This document shows positions 32,091-42,789 of a stretch of 64,000 nucleotides of DNA, in pieces; the first letter of the stretch is position 1, and each line of letters begins with the position of its first letter. This stretch comes from Phymatolithon calcareum (lineage: Eukaryota; Rhodophyta; Florideophyceae; Hapalidiales): contig OZ345363.1 of assembly GCA_977006965.1 (NCBI GenBank), forward strand, positions 1,240,001 through 1,304,000, in the 5' to 3' direction. Position numbers and translations under genes: made by a program. The notes under the pieces were generated by a model. That model was not told the origin of the DNA. It searched no databases and was given only the letters and a program-made list of their open reading frames with translations.

Positions 32091-35026
32091 TCACCCAAGG
32101 GTCTGTAACCAACAATGCCATGCTAATAAACGAAGAAGATGGCACGCAATCGATACGCAGATTAGCCTCGTCAATGTCGTACTTGAACCGTTTTTTTCGA
32201 ATTTTTTAACAACGTTTCGATTTCCATTCTCGGAGGAAATCTCTTCAAGCCGCCTTATAATGACAACCCTACTTCCTAGGTGTCGGCGATGCCGGAAAAT
32301 TGCGTGCATTATTCCATAAAGGATTTTTCCGTCATGTCTGTACTTGATTCCGTCTCTGCGGTTTACCGTGTTGTATACGGTGTCCCCTGTGTGCACTGTC
32401 TGCCAAACGTTTTTTCCTGGCCATCATTCAAGGCTTGCGCGTAGTCTTGCGCTTTTCATTTTCTCCCATATGGACATATTGTGGATGCATGCTCCGCGTT
32501 CAAAACGACTCGTTCAGCTTGCTCAACACTGATTCCAGCGCTAAACAACTTGCGCATTTGTTTGCGTAGCTCGAAATATATACCACGCGGGAAGTCTTGT
32601 CTTCAAGTGGACATTCTATGTTTCTCGGCAGGACATTCCTCGTCAGTAGAAGCTGAGCTGTTATGATTTCCCATGCCATCGACAATATTTTCTTCTGACT
32701 CAATGTTGCCCTGGCGCTCAATATCTGTGGATTCAAGTTGCTTTGATGCCTGTTTGAAGATTTGTAGGCACGCTTTGTGTGCTTGTGTATTGTCTCAATT
32801 GAGTCAGTGGAACATCTGCGGAAGCAACCAAAGTCAATGAAGTGGTCTCCTACATGCCTCATCAATCGATGCAGTTTTGTATTACTGTAACTGTGGATCC
32901 CAGTGTCATTGTGGCGAGTTTTCCCAATTCGAAGCAAACTGATTGCAGCTCAACAATCTCCTCCTTTGTCTTGTAAGAGAACTAAAGTGAGCGGTTGGTG
33001 CCAAGTAACCTTTGCTTTACTTCATCTGCCTGCAATAGAAGCTGTACCAGTGAGTCATCGTCTGGGTTTGTGTTTCGAAGAATGCCCATTAGAGACCACC
33101 ATAAAAACGGGGCAGAGTCTCGCCGAATTTTCGCAGTGTAACCTGCTTGTCTCTCTACAGAGTCAGATCGGAAAGGAGTTAATTTTGGTAACGCTCCAAA
33201 CCTTAGATTATCAAGCATTCTCTGATTTGCAAGTCCGACAACGAAACCTTTCGTCTTTCCGTTGTATTGCTCTGCAACGTCGAAAACTCTGAATGCTTCA
33301 TCTGGTATTTGTCTCAATATACAAAGTTTAATAACATGGAGTTCGTCAGATGCGACGGAGGAGTATAATCGGAACGGTTGAGACCCCATTCCAGCAATTG
33401 TAGAAAGAGCTGGAGGGTAATCAAGCGCACTGACGGCTTCCAACGCTTTTTTGGTATCGAGAAGTGTCCCACGGTCGTTTTCACTGTGGGCGTCGTTGAA
33501 AGTTTGATGTCGTTTCTGTGCCAGGCTAAAATGTCGAGATGCGGTTGATGACACTTGGCGCTTGTACTCGGAGACCAATTTTGTCTGAACGGAGAGCACT
33601 CTTTTCTTATGATCAAACCACTCTTTTTCTCGTCTCTCTCGTTTTTCACTTTCAGTCTCTTGAATTGGTTCCACGATTGCAGATATATAGAAAGTTTTTT
33701 GCGACTGCTCGTCAAGTCTTCTCTTACCACAATTTACTACTGGGATGTGGCTTGGCATAAGACAATGCGTGCAATCACAATTGCTTCCTGAGGCCTTTAG
33801 ACAGCAAATCGCTCTTTCTTGGGGCTGGTCAACAATTTGCATACCTATTCTTGGATACACGAACTCACCTTCAATTAAAAGACCGTCATGCTAAGCTAAT
33901 ATGACACAAATGAGTGCCAGTGCGAAGAATCTCTGGGACAACTGAACTCTTTCTCGCTGTTCATCAGCGTCTAACCGCTTGTCAGTACCGCTGTCGACAG
34001 ATGGATATATTCCCACTTCTTGCCGCACCGTGGAAAGACCACAGATGTTCGACAACCGTAATCCCAGGTTATTGGCACTTTGTCTACCGGAGTTGCTTAG
34101 AATTGTACCATCACAGTATAGATCGATGAGAACTACCTGACTTTTTCAGTGAATGCAGTGTTCATACTGCACGAGGTAATTTGAATTCCATGGAGCTGAA
34201 TAAATTCTTTCCGAATCTCTCAAGTCTTCCCTGAACTGGACAATCGATTCTATTCCGCCTACTTTTTCTATCTGCGCGCGAAGAAGATCCATCACTGACC
34301 TGAAGACACCACTTTTGTTTCTCCCAAAACCAGTAGATATTACAGCACGTTTCCATACTTCATTCAGTACTGCTTGTTTTCGAGCCTTATCGAGATAGCA
34401 TCAGAATGATTTCGGTCCCTGAACACCGAGGATAGCGTCCTACTTGATTCCGGACGGTACTCTTCAACTTTGCATACCAGATTTTAAAGCATCGACCTCT
34501 CCCAAGGTCAAGTTGTTTGTCGTGCAGTACGAAATAACATCAAGAACAGGACCGCATATTTCGGAAAGGGGTGGATTTGGTCTTGATATGTTCTCGAAAA
34601 GTGGCTCTCAGATATTGCCCATTGCGTCGTAATATTTAAGGACTGAAAGGCATGCATTAAAATCGTCTGTATCGTCTTCATTATCATTGTCAGGACATGG
34701 AAATTCGCTTCCGCTGCCAAAGTTGAAGACCACTCTCCAACTGAATCACATTCCTCTAAACAAGGCTCATACGATTGAAACTCAGGTTGATCTGGGACCT
34801 CCGTGGTCAGCGTTCCGGCAGTCCCGGAACCTGTTGGTTCATCATTGCCCTCCACTCGCTCCTTTTCATTTTTCGGACTCTGAAGATGCCATGTGGACCC
34901 GTTTTGTGAATCATCTGATTCTGGATGACTGCGTCTTATACGCCCATGGAGTCGAACTCGGTGGTGAAACCGCTTACCGCAGTACTCACAATCGTGTTGA
35001 CCTTCCTTGCTGGAGAGCATCTGCAT
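32091..35026 (-). pseudogene. Plavaka/CACTA-like DNA transposase, frameshifted remnant
   Basis: Minus-strand pieces read in order as one transposase. 35026-34508 begins near a C2H2 finger (CEYCGKRFHHRVRLHGRIRRSH). 33860-32982 has a CxxC pair in NCDCTHCLMPSHIPV, the helical FRVFDVAEQYNGKTKG region and ERQAGYTAKIRRD. 32937-32500 has KLHRLMRHVGDHFIDFG...DSIETIHKHTKRAYKSSNRH, a hallmark block of Plavaka-type transposases (E-x2-HK-x3-K-x-AY-x2-[ST]NR). 32396-32091 has GKILYGIMHAIFRHRRH, resembling the C-terminal part. Frameshifts and stops separate the pieces, so it is broken. Assignment is from motif memory. Terminal inverted repeats were not located with certainty. Confidence 0.65.
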
Positions 35027-35088
35027 GGTTTAGTCACTTGTCAGAAAATTCTCAAAACCGTCTTTAAAATTTAAATATTTTGTACTCT

Positions 35089-35148
35089 CGTTTTTCGATT
35101 CAAGTCCTATAGAAAGCCGGCTTTCTATAGGACTTGAATCGAAAAACG
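35089..35148. repeat. 60-bp perfect palindrome without spacer
   Basis: CGTTTTTCGATTCAAGTCCT and the next ten bases form a 30-bp arm followed directly by the exact complement, centred at GCC/GGC (35118/35119). It lies in the gap between the transposase start (35026, minus) and the small ORF at 35233 (plus). Confidence 0.95.
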
Positions 35149-35232
35149 GAGGACGCCCTCTATAGCTCCGGAGCTCATCTTATTTCCTGAATCCGAAATG
35201 TCCCAAGCTGGAATCAGTCGTCAAACTTCGCA

Positions 35233-35775
35233 ATGTCGTCATCCGCTAGACAGGAGGCGGCCGATACTGCAAAAGGCCCGCGAAATGCCATTCACACAAG
35301 CGCCACCGGACGAAAATCTAAGGCGCCCGCATTAGGTGCCAGGAGGCGGGCTGATGCCCATTCTCGAGGCGTTCAGAATCAATCCAAGGCCCCTTCAGCA
35401 ACGGAACGACTGGCTCGATCCATGGAAAATCTGGAGAGAGACATTGCCAAACGAATGGCTTCTGATGAAAAGTTTCAAGAGCAGACACTTTCCACTCTGC
35501 GAGGTATTCATCAAACGTTGCAAGCAAACCATTTGGTTCTTGAGTCAAAATGGAGCACGCTCCTGTGAATTATTTCAGAGTGGGAAATCCCAATGACGAA
35601 GTCGGAAGTGTATGGTTCGACGAATTCACACAGCCAGCATTTCAGCGCTCTGGAGCGCCGCCACGCGGAGCTGATTTCTGTGCTCCACGATGTGAAGAAT
35701 GCGAACGCCCTGCAAGTTGGAGTTGGCTCATCAACAGCACAAGAACGCACTGTCGAGCAATGGCAAAGCGGATGA
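35233..35775 (+). CDS. Small charged helical protein, split by an in-frame TGA
   Basis: An ATG at 35233 opens 111 codons to a TGA at 35566-35568. The same frame then continues for 68 codons (in-frame ATG at 35593) to 35775. Part one is Ala/Arg-rich and basic, then becomes a likely coiled coil (ATERLARSMENLERDIAKRM...TLSTLRGIHQTLQANHLV). Part two also looks helical (HFSALERRHAELISVLHDVK). The similar character on both sides suggests one gene of about 180 residues with a stop, or two short ORFs. It diverges from the Plavaka-like transposase across the 60-bp palindrome, so it may be an accessory gene of that element. Confidence 0.4.
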
Positions 35776-37039
35776 TTGACATCAGAGTTCTTTTCAAGGA
35801 GGCAGACTCTTGCGTTACTTTCAGTGTACCAAATCTTTGAGTATATTCAATTTAAAAACGTGGAGCTTCAGGACGTACACCCCTATCTTATATTTTTATT
35901 TTTTATGAGCTTGGGAATCCGAGAAACTCATTGGACAATGTCTGTTATGGCAGTACATAATTGGCTAAGCGAAAAATTTGTCCTTGCGCCGTGAAAACTT
36001 TTTCTAGAAATTCTCTACAGATGGTTCCTTCTAAAATCGGGACAGCTCTTTAAACGCGCAGTTTAAGACCAGTTCCTGATCCGTTCGTCGCATTTCGAAA
36101 AATGTTGAAGAAAGTCAAGATAGTAGGCTGTATAAAAATCAAAAAAATCGAAGAAAAGGGATGAAATAAGGAGTGTAGAGCACTTTTCGTAATTCTGATA
36201 TTGAAAAAGAATCGCCTACAAAGACGGACAATTATGTCGAAAAGGACTTGATGAATTTCTTATTGCCTATTCCAAAAGTTCTGAATGGTTGTAGACTACC
36301 ACAGGAATACCACAAATTTGGTAAAGTCCAAGGTCTAGGTGGCAAAAAAGTTCGCGCCACGAGACCAAAAGTTTTTTCAATCGGCAAAGGAACAGGCGAA
36401 AAATATAGTAAAATTCAGGTTGCGCCGCAACGAGAAGCTGAAACTGTTCGAAAGAATCCCAGTAAGCATTTTGCTGTAATGAACGATTACAGCCGAGTAG
36501 TGGAAACTTTTGCTAACTTCATATTTGAAAATATTTCACTTGTTTCTATACATTTTCGTGAAACTGGATACAGTCCCGTCGGTGCAAACGACATAATTAA
36601 AATATTCATCCAGTTTATGAGCATTATTTCGGCCAGTGAGAGCGCTTCAAGTTTGGGGGTGTAGGTCCTTAACTTGGTGAACAAAATTTTTTTAAAATGG
36701 TTGACTGTCACGGTAGCGAACTAAAAAAATTTCGGGACCGGACATGGCGCAATCCTCAGAGTTTGATCAGGAGCTGGCCCAAGAGAACGGCCGGATCACC
36801 CTTAGATTCTCTAGTATGAAGTTCCCCCGTTGGATGTAAGGAACACGAGAGAGTTGTTTCGGCTGGACAAAGAAAGATGAGTCCGAATTGAGTTTCCTTC
36901 ATCTTCGCAATGACCGCAGGAAATGGAGCTTTTTTCATAGTTCCCCTCTTCTCCCGTAAGAAAACTCCACGTGTTTCCCTGGGGAACATTATATTTTCCC
37001 GCGGATCCAGCAGTATTTCTCCGGATGATACACATAGCC

Positions 37040-37096
37040 GAAGCTAACGGTACCAGACAATCAACATCATGTAGATTGCCTGGTACCGTTAGCTTC
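37040..37096. repeat. 57-bp inverted repeat
   Basis: GAAGCTAACGGTACCAGACA pairs with the complementary sequence ending GGTACCGTTAGCTTC across a spacer of about 11 bases. The left arm continues outward as ATAGCC, which also occurs beside the single copy of the motif at 30704-30722; the right arm does not. Confidence 0.88.
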
Positions 37097-37498
37097 AATG
37101 CGCTGGTGCATTTTTGCAAAAGGCTCTCCACTAGGCAGTGCAACGTTTTCGAAGAGCGCGTGTGTCCGCAGGGGGGCGATTAGCGGAGTGACAATAGCAC
37201 AGTAAGTCAAATCAATAGTGGTATAAAGTATTGCTTCCACAAGAATTTTTGCCCCGTGGGCTTGGGGACCTCGATGTGCCCAGCATGTTCGTGCAATTAC
37301 CTCCCGTTCTACTTCGTTCACCTAAATGCTCTTTTTAAAACTCAACATCTTCAAGAGCTCGAATCGCACGGAGAAAATTTAAAAACATACTTTCTGATCG
37401 TGTTCAACACACTGTGCAAAGGTAGGACATCTAAAAAACCATTTATGAAAGAAAGCACGTTGTTTACTCTTGATGTTCATCCATGGTCATATGGTTCG

Positions 37499-37535
37499 GT
37501 AGCCTTCGACTGCTGCTAACAGCAGTAGAAGGTTA
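37499..37535. repeat. 37-bp inverted repeat
   Basis: GTAGCCTTCGACTGCTG and CAGCAGTAGAAGGTTAC pair with two mismatches around CTAA (one further base pads the arms). Confidence 0.75.
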
Positions 37536-37545
37536 CAAAACCAAT

Positions 37546-37604
37546 AAAGCTCAAGTCCAATTTTCTATTTCAGCCTGCTGAAATAGAAAATTGTACTTGA
37601 GTTT
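37546..37604. repeat. About 58-bp inverted repeat
   Basis: CTCAAGTCCAATTTTCTATT-TCAGC pairs with GCTGA-AATAGAAAATTGTACTTGAG around a CT centre, with one mismatch. It lies about 10 bases beyond the preceding inverted repeat. Confidence 0.85.
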
Positions 37605-39001
37605 ATCGTGGGACCCGATGGGACATTCAAATCGGGGCAGCTTGAGTAATGAATTTGGTCCGATTTCATTAGACCTCTCGTCTAACGGGGGTAGCGTATT
37701 ACGTTTGTGCTAAGGGCACAAAAGGTATTTTCAGATCGGCAAATGAAAGTTTTCTTTGGTTTACTGCGCTGTACTGTACCTCGGTACTCTCATCCTTACG
37801 CTGCTTCTATAAGACGCACGGAAAGTATAAGCGTACCTTTCGCAAAACGTTCTGTTTTGCGACCTCCGCTATGCATTTATCAGTCAATTCGCCCCATCCT
37901 CTCGTGGCAAACTCGATGTAATCGATGAAGTGACAATCGAGAAGACTTGAGAGAGGAAGCATGATGAGAATGCCGATAATCATCGGTGAACTTCGGAAGC
38001 AATAGGAAGCCAATCACTGCATAGCACGAACGCTTTCTTCTAATTACAAGAATCTGTATCCCGCCGGTTCGCAAGATGGCCATACTGTTTCTTATGTGCA
38101 TTTCCTTATTTCACTGAATTTACCATTTGCGCGTGGGCCCCAATCTTATGAATACCAAGTGTAGGGTACTGAATTGAGCACTACGTAAGCTTAGGTGATA
38201 TTATGATTTTCCTCTTGCTCTTCGCAAACAGCATAAAAGGCGGTAATGCTCTGCCTCTACCTTAGTCGGAGGTACGTCAGAAACAACTACAATCGAATTC
38301 TGCTTCAACACGATACCGAGGGATAGGGTCTTGACCTTGGACCTCGACGAGAACACTCCGGCTCCAATGTTTCTCAATGTGAGGAACCCTTGCCGCGTAT
38401 TCAGGATTGAGCCGACTGCAAAGTTTCTCATTCCGAGAAAACATAGCCGGTCTCAATACCTAAGAACGAAACTGAAAATTTCGCGACACCTCTCGCGGGA
38501 GATGCATGCTTGAGCAATTCTGCCAACAGATACTGTAGGCGCACAATTTCGCACTTTTTCCACTAGCTGCAAATACTGCATCACCAAACCCCGCCCCGAA
38601 GAAAATTCATGCGGAAGACAAGCGCTACAGAATAGATAACGATGCTCTCTGTTGCGCCCGAGACCTCCGCTCCAAAATATTTCTTTTTGTGTCGCGAAAC
38701 GCAAGAGTGAATGAGCGACCAGAGGGCACACCGTTCTCCAGCTTGACGCTGACGCTGTGTCCCTGTTTTTCATCACTCTCTCTCCATGTACAGATGACAC
38801 AGAAATGTAATGCATTCCTGCCTGTGGGAGTACATTTTTCAACCGACAACACGAAAAAAGGTACTAAATAGAACGAACGTGACAATTTCCAGAGAACGAC
38901 GACAAATTGCGTAAGCGGCAAGGACGGTTTGCAATATAGATACAGTAGTTTAGAAGTGATGTCACGAGACTGTTAAAAGAAAAAAGACCGCAGAAAAAAC
39001 G

Positions 39002-40090
39002 CTAAGCACTCTGTTGTTGCGCATCGACAAGACGCTGTATAGCAACCTGAAGATCAAAATTGCTCGCATACAACGCGCCATAATTTTCCCTCTCGCTCGA
39101 GAATCCCATACTCCGCAACGTCTCCAACATCCCATCAATCTCCACACGCGTCGGCGGCCGCTGCGTGGAATGCACCGTCGGCGGCGGGGCCGGCGCGGTC
39201 GGAGTATACAACGGTAATTCCGAATAGTTATCAAACGGGCGCCCACTAAAGTTATCAAACGGTCTCGCATCTCCCGAATTCTCCACAGGAAGTCCCAGAT
39301 GTCCCGACGACACATTGCGTGAATTCCTTGACCGCGACCTTGACCTAGATCTCGACCTCGACCGCGATCGACTGGAATGCGTCTTAACGCTTTGTATGGC
39401 ACGCACGGCCGCCATAGCACAAAAGAGCGCCATGAGCGCGTTGAGAACGGCCGGCACAATGCCGGACAATAACGGCAGCGCCCAATCGTGAAAAACATCC
39501 GTCGCTCTTGTGCGTTGTAGCAGTTTCGCCCGCTCGCGCATACCGAGAAAGACAAACGTCGCCGCAACGGCAGTGGTTATCAGTCCCATGGACACCCAGA
39601 AGAGACCGAAGACAACGACGGGACGCGCCATGGGCGGCAGTTGTAACAGATGACCGCGACGACGACCGAGGGTGAGCACGGTGCAGTGGAACACGACGCC
39701 GAAGAGAAGGAGTGACCACGCTATGATGCAGACGTAGAAGAAGGGTTCGCGCCATTTATTGCCGCCGTTGAACACAAGCTGACCGGGGAATTTCATTTCC
39801 AGTCCGAACACAACGGCCAGAAATACCGACGAGGAGAGGGAGTAGAAGGCGCCATTGGATATCGACGTGTGCGCAACGTTGTACCGGTTGCGACGCGCAG
39901 TCATGCCGTACGGGTCGTCGTCGGCGTGGACGTCGTGGACGTCCGCTGTGATGTTCGGTGCACCGGGGAATGCGACCGGGTTGTTCGCGGGCGGCGGCGA
40001 TGGCTCTGTCGGCGGGGGCACGGTAGGGGGTGGCAGTGGCGGTGGCGGCGGTGGTGCGGAGGGAAGTGGGGGTTGAGTTTCTAGGGACAT
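39002..40090 (-). CDS. Four-helix membrane protein with Pro-rich N-terminus, RS tract and C-terminal UBA-like domain
   Basis: The ORF encodes 362 residues from an ATG at 40090. Residues 1-45 are almost all Pro/Ser. Four hydrophobic helices lie at about 82-100, 117-140, 155-183 and 205-230, spaced like a MARVEL-type tetraspan protein. A basic loop (LGRRRGHLL) follows the second helix. After the fourth comes an alternating RS tract (residues 239-256) and a Pro-rich linker. Residues 318-360 look like a UBA domain: IDGMLETLRSMGF, then YASNFDLQVAIQRLV, with the MGF loop and a third helix. I infer an integral membrane protein whose cytosolic tail may bind ubiquitin. No specific family is recognised. 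It is apparently intronless. Confidence 0.8.
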   Translation of the reverse strand: MSLETQPPLPSAPPPPPPLPPPTVPPPTEPSPPPANNPVAFPGAPNITADVHDVHADDDPYGMTARRNRYNVAHTSISNGAFYSLSSSVFLAVVFGLEMKFPGQLVFNGGNKWREPFFYVCIIAWSLLLFGVVFHCTVLTLGRRRGHLLQLPPMARPVVVFGLFWVSMGLITTAVAATFVFLGMRERAKLLQRTRATDVFHDWALPLLSGIVPAVLNALMALFCAMAAVRAIQSVKTHSSRSRSRSRSRSRSRSRNSRNVSSGHLGLPVENSGDARPFDNFSGRPFDNYSELPLYTPTAPAPPPTVHSTQRPPTRVEIDGMLETLRSMGFSSERENYGALYASNFDLQVAIQRLVDAQQQSA

Positions 40091-41790
40091 AATGGATACA
40101 GAACAGTAACGCCTGATTACATAGGTGAGTCTATTGGACCCGTGTGATTGCGCGATGTTTGCAGCGGGACGCGTAGCAACGGCGTGGCGAGCAGCGGCCC
40201 GATGTCAATTCCTGCAAAGTCAGACGGCGACACACGCATGTGACCGGGGCAAGTCGGAAGCAACACGGGGGGACTCAGCGTTGAGTCCTCAATCGCCACG
40301 TACGTATCACCAAGGCGGCACACACTTACTATGTCCGGAGCTGCGCGCGCTCATTGCTGTCACGTGCTTTACAGATGTGCGGTGCGGTGCGTCGTTGACT
40401 TTGTTCACAAATAAATATAGGAAAAATAGGTCTTTTCATGTGATACACAGGGAGGTGTTAGAAGGTTGAATTTAGTGCCATGTGCTTTTTTTAATGGAAA
40501 ATTATTCCGTTGTCAAATATCTTCTCGAAAGAGGTTCCCCGTTGTACACTTACAGCGAGAAGGTCACCGCTGGCAGTGTCACGCTGTGGGCGCAGCGAAT
40601 CAGAAGGGCGCGGGGAGGGTTTACCGTGACTTGATGACGGGACAAGCTGGAGCTGACGAGTAAGCTGTGAGATTTCTGCGAAGATAGTTTTCTCATTCCG
40701 TTGCAGCAGCTGTAACTGGTGAATTGCATTGTTGACATTTGCGTCTGAATTGACAAATGGTCGAATTACTGTACACTGTTTCTCAAGGCGAAGGAAATGC
40801 AACCGAGCAGAGCCTGTGGATAATTACAGGACTAGAAAGGAAGTAGTGTACTGCAACAAAATATTTAGATGCAGTGTTGAAGGGCGGCGTGAAGACTATA
40901 GATCTTCTTCGAAGAATACAGTATTCGTGTTTCGGGACTGGTCAAGGTCAGCTTTGCTTGGACAGAGCTGTGACACCACTGTACAGTACCGGTCCCCAGG
41001 AAGCAGGGCTACGGACGAAACAGTCGAGATGTTCTTCAGTCTTGGGCGGGAGCCAGCGCTTCTCCGCGAATTCCCAACAGCATCAGACACACTGTAAAAA
41101 CATGGTTCACACAAATGAGAAATTGGCCAAACTTCGGCCACTTGTCTCAATGTTGTGTACACCGATCGTCCACAGCCGAGTTGGTGCTATGCGCTCTGAC
41201 ACGATTGATTCATAGTGTACGAGCTTACGGCACGAGCTGATTTGCTTCCTGCATCTGCTACAGTATTGCGTTAGCCCTCCGAGCTGAATTTGGTGAACTC
41301 TGGGCGGCGGCTGCTGAAGATGATTTTTGCGCTGCATTCGTCTCTTGGAGAGCGACATACTTCTAAGTAAAAAAAACAGTGTCTACTTCAGTTCGCGATT
41401 CCTGGGGGACTGAGTACTCCCCACATAATGTAGAAGATCCAAAAAGATGGCGTCTCCGTCGCGGTCTTCTTAGTCCTTGTGTATGATAAATGAGCGTGGA
41501 AGATTTTTGGCTGAAATCATATGATATGATATGCAGGTGATATGACATCCTGTTCCGACAAATGTGGTCAACTTGTTTGATTGGCGATCCTGCTCTTCTC
41601 TTGAACACTATTCGACAAATTTATAGGTCAGTGGCTTCACAGCCATGATTCCATGTATCATACAGTGTATGACAGGGCTTCGAAAAACTCGAAAAGGGTT
41701 CCAGTTCCTATGCGTGATTCTTCGTGACATGTCATGACATGGCGCGCTTTACCAGAGCTCCTGGCAACGCGCCCGACAGAGATGTTGAAA

Positions 41791-41815
41791 CTTTCTCACG
41801 ATCATCGTGAGAAAG
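41791..41815. repeat. 25-bp perfect inverted repeat
   Basis: CTTTCTCACGAT, one central base, then the exact complement. Confidence 0.9.
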
Positions 41816-42424
41816 ATGGTGACCCTGGATCCGCGATGGCAGCTGTCATGGTCCGAAACGCCATTTCTCTAGCGACGCAGAAGCGGCAGGCTATGATAGG
41901 AGGTGAAAAGTAGGCGCGCCTAACGAGTGCTATTGCTTCCAAATGTTCCATCCATGGTGACCAGTATGACGTTCGCTCGCCGGCAGTTAAAACTTTGAAC
42001 ACCCGCAAGTATTATTATTCTTACCCCGCCTCCTCAAAGTCGTGCGGCACCTTCAGCTTTGGGGAAACTGGCCATAATGCACATGTCTGGTCCGAAAGAT
42101 ACACCACTGGCAGTGGCATGTCAACCTTCGGTATCATAGCTCATTGTTACCATCTTTTGTCTCCAAAATTTTGCCTATTCCCTATCCCTATTTTAGGTCA
42201 AGGAGTCAAACTGGTCGTATTGACACGCGCCTCGTTTGCGTGTTTGTCCGCAGATGCGAATGGAATTGATTACTACGTGTGCGTCAGAGGCGACAAGAGA
42301 TTAGCTACCATAGGATTCTCCTGATATGCTCGCTTCCGCGTTAGGTTTGGTAACTCTTTCTGAAAAACACTGCGAAATCAACGACCAATGCCAAAGAACG
42401 AATTACAGCTTGGCATTGCTTCTC

Positions 42425-42505
42425 CATTGTACAGACTTCCTGCAATTGCGATGCAATACGGATCACTAGGGTATTGCATTGCAATTGCAGGAAGTCTGTA
42501 CAATG
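42425..42505. repeat. 81-bp inverted repeat with about 35-bp arms
   Basis: CATTGTACAGACTTCCTGCA continuing to ATGCAATAC pairs with GTATTGCAT ... TGTACAATG across an 11-base spacer, with one mismatch. It lies 285 bp upstream of the VKOR gene. Confidence 0.88.
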
Positions 42506-42789
42506 AATGCCGACAAAAGTAGACTATATAAGCCGAGATCCTGACGCCACGGCAGGTGGCAGAGCAATGCTGCAGTTTTACCGACGCGGAAGGACAGTAA
42601 GCAGATCATCCGAATTTTGCTATCGGATTCGGATGCCGAAATTCGAGGATCGGATCTTCAATTCGTGACACACTTGTGGCGCTATGATTGGTCATCTGGA
42701 ATAGAAAATTCAGCTCAACATTCGTTACCACTATCTAGATGCTCTTTCGTTGTGGATCCCCGTAGAAGAGCAATGCTAAACGGGCAACC

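Larger units (their letters stand above)
35776..39001. other. Intergenic region with palindromes, no supported gene
   Basis: The longest ATG frame (137 codons, 36251-36664) is AT-rich and has no recognised domain. Three inverted repeats at 37040-37604 are listed separately. The rest is unexplained single-copy sequence. Confidence 0.5.
40091..42789. other. Intergenic region; possible decayed or intron-containing gene on the minus strand
   Basis: A minus-strand frame at 40491-40800 reads like a real C-terminal exon (NNAIHQLQLLQRNEKTIFAEISQLTRQLQL) and is preceded by TTATCCACAG, a plausible splice acceptor. An ATG frame starting at 41358 (MSLSKRRMQRKNHLQQPPPR) could be an upstream exon, but I could not build a consistent model. 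A 25-bp palindrome lies at 41791-41815 and an 81-bp one at 42425-42505. Confidence 0.35.
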
